DNA of 64,000 nucleotides from Prasinococcaceae sp. CCMP 1430. Its lineage: Eukaryota > Prasinodermophyta > Palmophyllophyceae > Prasinococcales > Prasinococcaceae. The notes under the pieces are model-generated. The model worked only from the letters and a program-made list of their open reading frames with translations. It was not told where the DNA came from and made no database searches. Made by a program: the position numbers and the translations under genes. Of this stretch, positions 21,813 to 30,552 are shown one piece after another (the stretch's first letter is position 1; each line of letters begins with the position of its first letter). The stretch is taken from positions 213,885 to 277,884 of the forward strand of contig RQSC01000012.1 of the NCBI GenBank assembly GCA_013416795.1, written 5' to 3'.

Positions 21813-21996
21813 GCCCAGCGTATCGACAGGGCGCGCCGCCTGCGTCTATGCACTAGCAGCGCCGCATACCCGGCGCGTTCCCTAGCATGTGTATCTGTAC
21901 CACACCCTGCACCCGCCCCTCCCGACCCCCCTTCCCACCCCACCCCTGGTAACAAACAACGACAGACGTGAATAACAGAAGATCTGCAGCAATTGC

Positions 21997-23478
21997 CTAC
22001 AGCGCAGCCATCTCCATGTCAAGGTCGTCGAGCTCGTCGAATGGGTCCGCCGCATCGAATTTTCGAGGCGCCCCCTCGAACATGCCCTCCGCTGAGCCCG
22101 TCTGCTCGAGCACAGAGCACACCTTCTCCGGCCCTTCCGCGAGCACGTCCTTGAGGGCCGTCGGCAGCCACTTGTCGGGCTTGATCCCTACCTTGTTGAT
22201 ATCCTTCAGCGCCGGCGTCTGGTAGCGAGCGACGGTCACCGCCACGGCGGAGCCGTCCGACAGCGGCACGAGGCTCTGGATGAGGCCCTTGCCGAAGGTA
22301 CCCTCGCCCAGCACCAGGGCGCGCTTGTTGTCCTTGAGCGCGCCCGCGAGCACCTCCGAGGCGCTCGCCGTGCCTCGATTCACCAGCAGCACTATGGGCT
22401 CCTGCATCTTCTCGCCCCCCTTGTCCGGCATGTCCCCGGCGTCCTCCGCCTCGTAGATGTCCTTCACGCCCGCGCTGTCGGAGATGTACACGACCACGCC
22501 GCGCGGCATGAGCGAGTCGGCGATCTGCACCGCGGCGGGGAACAGCCCGCCCGAGTTGTTCCGCAGGTCGATCACGAAAGCGCGCGCACCCTGCTCGCGC
22601 AGCTCGGCGAGCGCCGCGTCAAAGTTAGGCGCGCTCTTCGAGTTGAAGGTCGACAGGCTGATGTACCCGACGCGCTCGCCCCTCTTGGTTGTCACCTCGG
22701 GGCCGCACAGCGCCGAGCGCACGGGCTCAAGCGTGATGACCTGTCGCTCCACAGACACGTCCATCTCCTTCCCACCGGCCGGCTTCAGGACGCGCACGCT
22801 GACGGTCGAGCCTGGCGCGCCTTGCAGGGCCTGCGCGATTTCGTACAGGCTAAGCCCTGCCGTCGGCTGTCCGCCGATGGCAGTGATTCGATCGCCCGAC
22901 TCGATGCCCGCGCGCGCCGCCGGCCCGCCGGCGACGGGCGCGACCACAGTGAGCACCCCCTCGCCCGCAGTGTTTCCGCCCACTATTTTCGCCTGCGTCT
23001 TCGCGACGTCCCCCGATCCCGCCTCGTCCCCCGCGTCGCCCTGCTGCACCTCATCGTCCTTGAACGTCACCTCCAGCCCGACGCCGCTCACCGACCCCGT
23101 GTTGCCGCTCATGATGGTCGCGTACGCCTCGGGCGTGAGGAAGCGCGTGAAGGGGTCTCCGAGCTGCGCGAGCATCTTGCGGATGGCATCGTACGTCTGT
23201 TCGCGCGTGGCGGGCGGCGACTTGAGCGCATCCTGCCTGTACTGGAACCAGCTCACGCCGTTGAAGGTCTTGTCCACGTAGCCGCGGTCGATGGCCCTCC
23301 ACGCCTCGAGGAAGAGCAGGTCCTCGTCGGTGACGGCGTGCGCCCCTCCGGCCGTCGCGAGCACGACCGCCGCCGCCGCCGACGCGCCGAGCGCGATCGA
23401 TCCCAGAGCGCGACGCGACGCGCGCGAGAGGCGATCGAGGAGGGCCGCGCTCGCCTCCCCCTGGGCTTCCGCGCGCAT
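21997..23478 (-). CDS. ctpA: C-terminal processing peptidase CtpA (thylakoid lumen, S41)
   Basis: Serine/lysine protease that trims the C-terminus of the photosystem II D1 protein. From ATG 23478 it has 493 aa. Near the N-terminus, SRRALGSIALGASAAAAVV followed by AHA|VT is a twin-Arg-type lumenal transfer peptide. Then come the N-terminal helical domain, a PDZ domain around the VGLEVTF and VAPVAGGPAARAGIESGD region, and the S41 core. The core has IDLRNNSGG, the nucleophile motif GTASASEVLAGAL, and GTFGKGLIQS with the general-base Lys. The frame stays open above 23478 to the N at 23556, so a stromal-targeting part or first exon is probably lost in the assembly defect there. The gene converges on CK2 alpha. 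Confidence 0.93.
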   Translation of the reverse strand: MRAEAQGEASAALLDRLSRASRRALGSIALGASAAAAVVLATAGGAHAVTDEDLLFLEAWRAIDRGYVDKTFNGVSWFQYRQDALKSPPATREQTYDAIRKMLAQLGDPFTRFLTPEAYATIMSGNTGSVSGVGLEVTFKDDEVQQGDAGDEAGSGDVAKTQAKIVGGNTAGEGVLTVVAPVAGGPAARAGIESGDRITAIGGQPTAGLSLYEIAQALQGAPGSTVSVRVLKPAGGKEMDVSVERQVITLEPVRSALCGPEVTTKRGERVGYISLSTFNSKSAPNFDAALAELREQGARAFVIDLRNNSGGLFPAAVQIADSLMPRGVVVYISDSAGVKDIYEAEDAGDMPDKGGEKMQEPIVLLVNRGTASASEVLAGALKDNKRALVLGEGTFGKGLIQSLVPLSDGSAVAVTVARYQTPALKDINKVGIKPDKWLPTALKDVLAEGPEKVCSVLEQTGSAEGMFEGAPRKFDAADPFDELDDLDMEMAAL

Positions 23479-23555
23479 CTCGTCGCCGACGCCGTCGTTG
23501 CTGTCCTCGCCCGTCGCCGCGCAGGGAGCGCCAGCGGCCGTGCGGCCCGCGAGCC

Positions 23556-23556
23556 N
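23556..23556. other. Single N, probable scaffold junction
   Basis: Ambiguous base at the boundary of a 115-bp repeat and next to the 5' end of CtpA. Confidence 0.8.
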
Positions 23557-23671
23557 GTGCGTGTGGCACGACGCACCACTCACCGTCCTCCATCCCCGGC
23601 CGCCAACCAACGTAGTGTGTGCCGTCGAATGGTGGGATTCCAAGCGAAGTGGGACGGCGCCCCTGCCTCGG
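23557..23671 (+). repeat. 115-bp direct repeat, copy 1 (next to an N)
   Basis: By eye identical to 23846-23960, offset 289 bp. Copy 1 begins at the base after the single N, which suggests a contig end or unresolved overlap rather than a biological repeat. Confidence 0.9.
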
Positions 23672-23845
23672 ATCGCGCCGCGCGGCCGCCGCGGGGCAAA
23701 AGCCCCACGGCGCGCGCGCGCCGCGCGCGCGCCCGCGACCCGCCATCAAAACGCACGCGCGCCGCGTGCGCGCACCCAGCCAGGAACGCGCACATTGAGG
23801 AAAAAGGCGATCGGAAAAGGAAATAGGTTCCACGCTCCGCTGTAC

Positions 23846-23960
23846 GTGCGTGTGGCACGACGCACCACTCACCGTCCTCCATCCCCGGCCGCCAACCAAC
23901 GTAGTGTGTGCCGTCGAATGGTGGGATTCCAAGCGAAGTGGGACGGCGCCCCTGCCTCGG
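23846..23960 (+). repeat. 115-bp direct repeat, copy 2
   Basis: Second copy of the segment at 23557-23671. The sequences diverge immediately on both sides. On the minus strand it contains an ATG nine bases before a consensus gtgagt donor. Confidence 0.9.
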
Positions 23961-24016
23961 CCGATGGGACGGCGTTACGTCGCGTCTTTGCGCCGGCACA
24001 GGTGGCGACGTGGATT

Positions 24017-24042
24017 GATCGATCGATCGATCGATCGATCGA
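24017..24042 (+). repeat. (GATC)6 microsatellite
   Basis: Six GATC units followed by GA, self-complementary, in the intergenic region upstream of CtpA. Confidence 0.93.
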
Positions 24043-24766
24043 AGGCAGAGACAGCCCGACCGACCGAGCCCGACCGAGGGCCTGAATGTTGCCTCCGAAT
24101 CGTGGTGCCGCCACGACGATCCACGTCTCAGCTTCACACCTCACATCACGAGTCGCGGCCCTCTCGCTCGTCGCGGACGCATGAGGAGGGCATTGGATCT
24201 TTCTGCGCAGTAGCGCAACGAGATCGGTCCTCGGACCCCTTCGATGGATCCAGCTTCAGTCAGGGGAGGTGGAGCTTCGACCACGCGCGGTGGCACCAGC
24301 CAGCCAGCCATCCGGTGCATCGCCGCGCACAGACAGCAGACAGTCGGGCAGCAGCAGCCGCGTCTCACGCAGTCATCCATCCAGCAATCGGTCAGCAGCG
24401 GCACGGGCAGGTCGGTCGGGCGGGCGGCGTTTGCGAGATTCTCGGGTCGATTTCGGGCCAATTTCTCGGCGCGGGCCACGGGCGCCGTCGGCGGCGCGGG
24501 AGACCGGACGAGATGAAGCAGTACAGCGTTCCCGGCCGGAGGCGGCGCGGACGCCGCGCGCACGAGCAGCGCTGGCAGGGGGGAGGCGCGCCGGGGGAGC
24601 GGCGTGGCGGTGGAGGTTGCCGGAGGCAGGGCGCGCGTGCCGAGTGTCGCGCCCCCACCCCCATCTCCTTTCGCCGCGGTGGTAGATGGCACCACCAGCG
24701 TCGGCGTGCGTGAAATGAAAATTTACAGGCGACCGCGGCCGCAGCGACGAGGGGGCTGTTCAGCGC

Positions 24767-25672
24767 TCACTTCTGGAGGATGACGGCGCCGAGCAGGCCG
24801 GCGTCCTTCAGCGTCGCTGCGTCGTCATCGAGGGTCTTGGGCGCGGGCGGGCCCGTCACGAGCGTGAACGCCGCAGGCGCGGCCGAGCCCTGCTGAATGC
24901 GGATGAAGTTGCGCACGTCGGCGATCGTGTGCGTCTCGTTGAAGCGAGCCACGACGCGCTGGCCGTCCGCGAGGCGGATCTGCACGCGCGTCGTCGGCTT
25001 GGAGTCGTCGACGGAGAACTCTGAAGGGGCTGCCGCCGGCGCAGCCGGCGCAGCCGGGGCGGGCGCCGTGCTCGAGGCGCCGAGCGTGCGGCCCGAGCCG
25101 CCGAAGGCGACGTACTTGGGCTTCGGAGGCTCGACGTAGGGGCCGTCCTTGCGCACGAGGTTAACGTTGACGGGCGCGTTCGGGTCGGCTGGGGCCAGCT
25201 CACGCGGGCACTGGCCAGATTGCAGCGTCTCAATGAAGGAGCGGTTTGCGGGGTCCTCGAGCGAGCGCAGCGGGCCGTCGTCGACCGAGAAGCCGTTGTC
25301 CCAGAAGTACACCACGTGTGGCACCGCGGCGGGCTCGGCGGCGGCATCCACGCCGTCCGCGTCGCCGCTGCCGCCGGCACCTGCAGCAGTGCCGTCAAGC
25401 CTCCGCCCCGCGCCAGAGAACGCGCGGGCCGCCGCAGGCGCCGCCTGGCCGAGGTCCTCGGCGGTGCCCTGCTCCGCGCCGTGCTCGCGTGCCGAGTCGA
25501 AGATGCCCTGGATGCGCTCGCCGCGGGTCCGCGCGTCCCGGCCCCCGCCCGCCGAGTTGGGATCCTGGACGGCCATACCTGACTGTGCGCCCCCGGCGTA
25601 GTACTCGTTGTCGCGCTCAGGATCCTCATCCCTGCGCTGCACGTCCCCAAGGGTCATCGGTCCGGGCGCCAT
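24767..25672 (-). CDS. p47/PUX-type Cdc48 cofactor (SEP + UBX)
   Basis: Adaptor of the AAA ATPase Cdc48/p97 in membrane fusion and ubiquitin-dependent extraction. 301 aa in one exon, ATG 25672. The N-terminus has DNEYYAGGAQSGMAVQDP, the signature of plant and fungal p47/Shp1 proteins. Residues ~110-180 are the SEP domain: VVYFWDNGFSVDDGPLR, FIETLQSGQCPREL. Residues ~220-301 are a UBX domain, starting near TTRVQIRLADGQRVVARFN, with RNFIRIQQG and ending LLGAVILQK. The N-terminal UBA of animal p47 is absent. This is also true of several plant PUX proteins, so it may be natural. A second ATG five codons downstream is possible. Confidence 0.9.
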   Translation of the reverse strand: MAPGPMTLGDVQRRDEDPERDNEYYAGGAQSGMAVQDPNSAGGGRDARTRGERIQGIFDSAREHGAEQGTAEDLGQAAPAAARAFSGAGRRLDGTAAGAGGSGDADGVDAAAEPAAVPHVVYFWDNGFSVDDGPLRSLEDPANRSFIETLQSGQCPRELAPADPNAPVNVNLVRKDGPYVEPPKPKYVAFGGSGRTLGASSTAPAPAAPAAPAAAPSEFSVDDSKPTTRVQIRLADGQRVVARFNETHTIADVRNFIRIQQGSAAPAAFTLVTGPPAPKTLDDDAATLKDAGLLGAVILQK

Positions 25673-26242
25673 CGCGCCCCGCCCGCCCGCCCGCGCTGTG
25701 GGCGACGCACTGCTGCCTCGCACCCCCTCCTCTCCCCAAGCCAGCGATCGGCGCCCGCGCAACCCCCCCACTCACCCACCCGGCAACGGCTCGATCAGGC
25801 GGGTGCAGAACGGTCGACGGCAGACCTCGCGGACGCACCCCCCCGCACACACACACGCACACACGCACGCGCGTGAGAGCACCCTTCCTCCCGCCCTCCC
25901 GCCCAGCCTGCCCCTCTCACGCGCTGTGGCGCGCCGCCCAGCTGCCGCCACGCCACCCATGCGCGCGCTCGGCAGATCCCCACCGCGCCCCGCACAAGCG
26001 CATAGCGCGCCAAATAATAAACCCTACCCTTACATACTTAGGGTTTGCAGTACAGTAGTCTACGTACTGTAGCACTACATGTACGTACAGTGGTCACTAC
26101 TGTACAATGTTGGGCCGCCCGGGTGCCTGCGCCTGTCCGCCGTCGACACTGCGTGGGTTCAGCGCCGCACAGCGCCCCTGTGCAGCTCCGTCCGCCCGCC
26201 CGCGCCGCGCGCGACGCTTGTGGACGCATTCTGATTCATTCA
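25673..26242. other. Intergenic between codanin-like 3' end and p47 5' end
   Basis: It holds a CA-rich microsatellite (~25844-25874), a C/T-rich tract and an AT-rich palindromic block at 26019-26105 (separate entry). I recognise no gene. Confidence 0.5.
26019..26105. repeat. AT-rich palindromic block with telomere-like arms
   Basis: Two nested inverted repeats lie here. aaaccct (26019-26025) pairs with agggttt (26040-26046). gtacagtagt (26050-26059) pairs exactly with actactgtac (26096-26105). The interior has further gtac and ctac/gtag self-complementary pieces. The composition is strikingly AT-rich compared with the surroundings. It could form a cruciform, or be the remnant of a small palindromic mobile element. 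Confidence 0.7.
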
Positions 26243-29200
26243 TTACATGGAGGGCGCGGGCGCAAGCGCCGCCCACACCCGGTCCAATGCCTCACTCACA
26301 GCACACGCCAGCGGGCTGCATGCCGCTTCCACCGCTGCCGCCGCGAGTGCTCGGCCCCGCGCTGCGAGCTGCAACGACCATCCCTCGAGCGCGACGTTGC
26401 GAGGTGCGGGCAGCGCGTCGCCAGTGACGCCACCTGTGACGCTCTCGCCGCTCTCCAGCGCCGCTGCCTGCAAGCCATCGACCAGCTCCTCGAGCGCGCC
26501 CTGCAGCCGCGTTGCACACGTGGGGCAGCCGAGCGATGTCACTTGCATCGCCCGCAGCTCAGCTGCAAGCGCAGCCTCCTCCGCCGTCGCCACCATGAGC
26601 GCCCACATCTCGTCCGAGGGCACGTCGCGACGCGGCTGAGACAGCGCTGCCCGCAGCGCGGCCGAGGCGCGCACGGCCACAGGAGTGTGCAAAGCACCGT
26701 CGACGCCAGCCTTCTGCTCAGCCATTGGCCCCTTCGCAGTCGCGCCGGGATCGCTCGTGCCACCCTCGTCGCCCTCGATGCCTCCACTCGTCGCCGCAAC
26801 GCCGCCAACTCCCCCAAACGCACGTCCTTCCATGCGTTCGCTGGATCCTGCATCCGAGGCATCGCCCTCGCTGGTCCCGCTGGCGCCTTTGCCATTGTTG
26901 CTGCCACTTGAGCTGGCGGCGCCCCTGACCATGCGTACAAGCTCAGCCCTCGCACCATCTTGGAGTGGCTTGCGCAACGCTGCGCCGAGGTTGCGCAGGA
27001 AGCGGTCGGTGGCCTCTGCGGAGGCCGCCTCACTGGCGATACTTGCACACGCGTCGCGTGCGGGTTGCGACATCGTCGGCGGCGCGAGTGAGCGAATGGC
27101 ATTCGCGGCCGCCGCCGCGGCGGCCTCACTCGCAGCGCGAGCGCCGCGTTCCCGCAGCGGCACCGCCATTTCCTCGGCAAGCGCCACCGCGGCTGCGTCC
27201 ACTTGCACGCTCGCATTGTCGCTTGCGCCGCTGCCGCCGTCAGAATTTCTCGATGCCCGCTGACGCCGCTTCTCCGCAGCGGCGGCAATCACCGCGCCGA
27301 GCTGTGCGTCGGCGCGCGCAGCCGCGGCTGCAGCTGCCACGGCGGCCTCGAGTTGCGCATCGGCAGCGTTGACTGCCACGCTATCCACGACGAAATGCAC
27401 CATGGTGATGACGCTCGTGGGCTGCTTCGCCATGAAGGCCTCGTGCAGCTTGCGCTTGCTGCTGCTGGCCACAGCCGCCCCTCCGATACTCACCGCGCCC
27501 GTCGCGGCCTCGTCGCCGCCTGCGCCACCCACCGGCGTGGGGCTCACGCGCGCGGGCGCGAAAGGGGTTATTCGCCTGCGCGGTGTCACAGCAGCCGCGC
27601 CCGCTCCGCCGGGCGACGGCGAGGCGGAAGCAGATGGGAGCACAAGCCTCAGTGCATCGAGAGAGGGGCAAACAACGGCAATGTAGCGGGCGTCGATGAG
27701 GCCCGCCATGGCGTCGAGCCCGCCGTTTTGCGGTGTGGCGCTCGAAGGCTTGTAGGTGCTCGCGTCACCCGTCGGGAGCCCCGTGGCCTCGAGGAAGGCC
27801 TCAACGGATGCTGCCAAGGCAAGTTTTGCTGGCGCGGCCATGCTGCCGCTCACGAACGCCGCCCGCCGCATGCCCGCGAGGCGTGCAGGCACGTGCGCGA
27901 GCGCACCTGCGCCCTTGAATAGCGAGGCATCAGCAACGTGGGCCACGCGCAAAAATTCGACTGCGGCGGGCAGCAGGAAACAAGACGCGCCAGCGGCTTC
28001 AGCCGTGTCAAGTATGGCATCCACGCCAGCGACATCGCGAGCCCATCCTGCCGCTGTGCCGCCACACGCCGGCCCGTACTCGACGATGGCCAATAGAGCC
28101 AGCAGCGCGCGTAGCTCCAGCGTGCGTTCGGTAAAAGCCGACGGCAGCATCGCTTCGACGGCGCTGCGGTCAACGAGCGCCTCCACAGCCCGCAGCAGCG
28201 CCGCACGCAGGTGCGTGTTGAGCTTGTGCGAGTCGGCCACTTCGACAAGCCGCGCGTATGCCGCCTGCGACTCGGGCAAGAAGCGCGCGAGCCTGCTGCT
28301 CTCCTCAGCGCTGTTTGAAAGGGATCCTCCTTGTCCGCCGGCGCCACCCCTTTTGTTGCTGCGACCGCCGCGAGACGGCGGAGCGCTTGACCCGGGGATG
28401 AGTGCGCGCCGCGCACTAGGCTGGGCCTGTGAGCCATGCGAGCCATGCGCCCCGCCCGCGCCTACCCGCCTTGGCGGTCTTCCGCCGGCGGCGCGCGAGT
28501 GCGACCGCTGCGCGGACGCGGGCCCTCTGGCTGCCGCTGGGCCCGTCAGCCGCTGGTGCAGCTGTTGCAGGCGCGCATCGTTGCCAGCAATTTCCACGAC
28601 CTCCTCGTCTGCCTCGCCTCTCGCTGCAGCTCGGCACATCATTGAGACTATCTCGTTAGCAAGCCAGGCGACGTTGTCCGCTCGCAGATCTCCCATGAGA
28701 GCGAGTGCGCCCTGGCGCAGCTCTGCCTCAGCGGCGCGGCCACCAGCAGCGCGAGCCGAGTCAAACGCGTACACGTCGGCGGCTCGTGCCTGACGCAGCA
28801 GTGAGCAGAAGGCGTCCCGCGCCGACTCGCGGTTTGAGGTACGCTTGGCGCGCGCGCCAGCGTCGGTAGCACCGCCGACGGTAGCACCTGCACCGTCGGC
28901 GTTGGCGTCCCAAGCGCGAGCCCCGCTGGCGCCGCTCGCAGCCGAACCATCACCTCCAGATGAGACAGCAGCTGTGCTGCCGCCGCCCAAAGATGCTCGT
29001 CCCCCGCGCAGGCTTGCGCGTCGCGCGGCCGCCAGCGCGTCGGCTGCGCGCTCGGCGAGAGTTGGCGCCGCAGCAGCCGCGGCGCCCTCGGCGAGCGCCT
29101 CAAGCAACCGCTCGCCGAGGCCAGGGAGCACGGAGGTCGCATTCTCGAGAACTGCAGACGCATATAGACGCGCATCGTCAGTAGTGCGCAGTATGTCGCT

Positions 29201-30382
29201 GCCTGGGCCCTTCGAGGCGCCGACAGCGCCCACGGAAGGCGGTTGCTGCGCTTGCTGGCTGGACGGCAGGGCGTCATCCGGCGGGAGCACAAGCATCTCC
29301 AGCAGCATCCTGAGCTCGTCGACGACGTTGGGCACGATCCCCGCGTCCAGCGCCGAGGCATGTGCAGCCGCCACCCTAAGCGCACTTTTGGACGCGCGGG
29401 GTGGCGGCAGTGTATGCTCACGCTCGGGCGAGCGCGGGAGCGACCCGTCATTGATTGCTGCTGCCGGACGGGTGCGCGCGTCACCCGTGTCCAAGGCTGC
29501 AGGTACAGGGAACTGCGGCGGCGACGCGACGCGGTGTGTTGGTTGTATGGCCACCTCACTCGAGGTGGCAGTGTCGCCCGCCCCTGACCCCACTGCTCGT
29601 GCTTGCGCTTGCGCCCTCGCACTGGTGTGCAAGCTGGGGCTTGCGCTCGCGTCGGTGCTTGCGCGCGCTCTCGCGCCCCCGTGTGGTGCCCCCGAGCTTG
29701 GGGGCGTCACCTGGGTGCTGCCGCCCGCATCGGCCCTCGCACTGGCCGCTCGGCGCTGCTCACGGAGCAGCTCAGCACGCTCGTCGTGCGCCAGCGACGG
29801 CGAGCCGCATTTCTTCGACGGCGCAGGCAGCGGTTCGCGCTCACCTGCCCGTACGGAGGCGCCCACGCCGCCACCGCCCCACACGCTGCTGCCGCTTCCA
29901 TCACGACCACCACTGACGCCGCCAACGGCCGTGGCAGTGCCCCACGCGCCCGTCCTGCGATCACCAGCGGCGAGCGCGAAACGCGGATCGGCGGGAGCTG
30001 CCGCGACTGCGGCGACGGGGGTGGGCGTGATGCGCTTGCGGCGTGCCCCGCCTCCACCGCCAGCCCCGCCGCCGCCCCTACTGCTGGCGCTGCTGCCGGC
30101 CGGCACAGGGGCAGGTGTGGCGCGTGCAGTTCGCGGCGCGGGGTTCGCAGGTGGGGTTGTAGACGAGAGCGAGGGAAACGCATCCTCATACACCGGCGTG
30201 GCCACCGCGCACTGCTGCTCCTGCTGCTGCTGCTGCCGCCGCAGTGCGCGGCGCTCGCGAGCGGCGCTCGCGAGCGGCTGTGCAGCCGCGCGCACGAGCG
30301 CGGTCAGGCGCGCGGCCTCCTCCTCGGCACCCGGGGCGGTCGAGGTGCCGCCGCGGAGCAAGGCCTCTGCCGCGGCCTCCAT
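26243..30382 (-). CDS. Codanin-1-like protein
   Basis: 1379 aa in one exon, ATG 30382 (MEAAAEALLRGG). The family in animals (CDAN1; Drosophila dlt) binds the histone chaperone ASF1 and the nuclease CDIN1. Similarity is read by eye from ordered blocks. There is an N-terminal helical segment ending in RRALRRQQ, then FPSLSS and RKRITPTPV near residues 50-110. A helix LDAGIVPNVVDELRMLLEML follows near 355. A later block is LRAALLRAVEAL with ELRALLALLAIVEYG. The strongest block is ARYIAVVCPSLDALRLVL, then RRRITPFAP, then HEAFMAKQPTSVITMVHFVV. That succession matches the C-terminal codanin domain. Long Ala/Gly/Ser inserts separate the blocks. It shares a 170-bp divergent promoter with the OB-CCCH gene. 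Without a profile search this remains probable, not certain. Confidence 0.6.
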   Translation of the reverse strand: MEAAAEALLRGGTSTAPGAEEEAARLTALVRAAAQPLASAARERRALRRQQQQQEQQCAVATPVYEDAFPSLSSTTPPANPAPRTARATPAPVPAGSSASSRGGGGAGGGGGARRKRITPTPVAAVAAAPADPRFALAAGDRRTGAWGTATAVGGVSGGRDGSGSSVWGGGGVGASVRAGEREPLPAPSKKCGSPSLAHDERAELLREQRRAASARADAGGSTQVTPPSSGAPHGGARARASTDASASPSLHTSARAQAQARAVGSGAGDTATSSEVAIQPTHRVASPPQFPVPAALDTGDARTRPAAAINDGSLPRSPEREHTLPPPRASKSALRVAAAHASALDAGIVPNVVDELRMLLEMLVLPPDDALPSSQQAQQPPSVGAVGASKGPGSDILRTTDDARLYASAVLENATSVLPGLGERLLEALAEGAAAAAAPTLAERAADALAAARRASLRGGRASLGGGSTAAVSSGGDGSAASGASGARAWDANADGAGATVGGATDAGARAKRTSNRESARDAFCSLLRQARAADVYAFDSARAAGGRAAEAELRQGALALMGDLRADNVAWLANEIVSMMCRAAARGEADEEVVEIAGNDARLQQLHQRLTGPAAARGPASAQRSHSRAAGGRPPRRVGAGGAHGSHGSQAQPSARRALIPGSSAPPSRGGRSNKRGGAGGQGGSLSNSAEESSRLARFLPESQAAYARLVEVADSHKLNTHLRAALLRAVEALVDRSAVEAMLPSAFTERTLELRALLALLAIVEYGPACGGTAAGWARDVAGVDAILDTAEAAGASCFLLPAAVEFLRVAHVADASLFKGAGALAHVPARLAGMRRAAFVSGSMAAPAKLALAASVEAFLEATGLPTGDASTYKPSSATPQNGGLDAMAGLIDARYIAVVCPSLDALRLVLPSASASPSPGGAGAAAVTPRRRITPFAPARVSPTPVGGAGGDEAATGAVSIGGAAVASSSKRKLHEAFMAKQPTSVITMVHFVVDSVAVNAADAQLEAAVAAAAAAARADAQLGAVIAAAAEKRRQRASRNSDGGSGASDNASVQVDAAAVALAEEMAVPLRERGARAASEAAAAAAANAIRSLAPPTMSQPARDACASIASEAASAEATDRFLRNLGAALRKPLQDGARAELVRMVRGAASSSGSNNGKGASGTSEGDASDAGSSERMEGRAFGGVGGVAATSGGIEGDEGGTSDPGATAKGPMAEQKAGVDGALHTPVAVRASAALRAALSQPRRDVPSDEMWALMVATAEEAALAAELRAMQVTSLGCPTCATRLQGALEELVDGLQAAALESGESVTGGVTGDALPAPRNVALEGWSLQLAARGRALAAAAVEAACSPLACAVSEALDRVWAALAPAPSM

Positions 30383-30552
30383 TGCGCGCAACGCCCGCCG
30401 GGCGCTGCGCGCACACACACCGCCCGCCGCGCGCGGTGTGGGCACCTCCGCACGAGGACGTCACTTGCGGACCCTCGAGCGTGCATGCGCCGCTGGCCAC
30501 ACTGCGCGCGCCGCGCAGCGCGCGCCGCGCAACGGTGCGCGCGCGCGCGTGG
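30383..30552. promoter_or_regulatory. 170-bp bidirectional promoter
   Basis: The ATGs of the codanin-like gene (minus) and the OB-CCCH gene (plus) are only 170 bp apart, head to head. Both promoters and 5' UTRs must fit here unless there are unseen upstream exons. No TATA box is visible. Confidence 0.55.

Larger units (their letters stand above)
23479..24766. other. Gap-containing intergenic region upstream of CtpA
   Basis: It holds the N at 23556, a duplicated 115-bp segment (23557-23671 and 23846-23960) and (GATC)6 at 24017-24042. CAGC/CAGT-rich sequence follows at 24290-24380. Each repeat copy contains, on the minus strand, ATGGAGGAC followed by g|gtgagt, a possible tiny first exon of CtpA. 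I see no other coding frame with protein-like content. Confidence 0.45.

Noticed and set aside
24141-24695. 184-aa minus-strand frame upstream of CtpA as a gene
   Set aside because: Ala/Pro/Arg-rich, no conserved motif, overlaps simple repeats.
26243-30382. TCP11-type or generic Ala-rich structural protein
   Set aside because: The ordered C-terminal blocks fit codanin-1 better than TCP11. Low complexity alone does not explain them.
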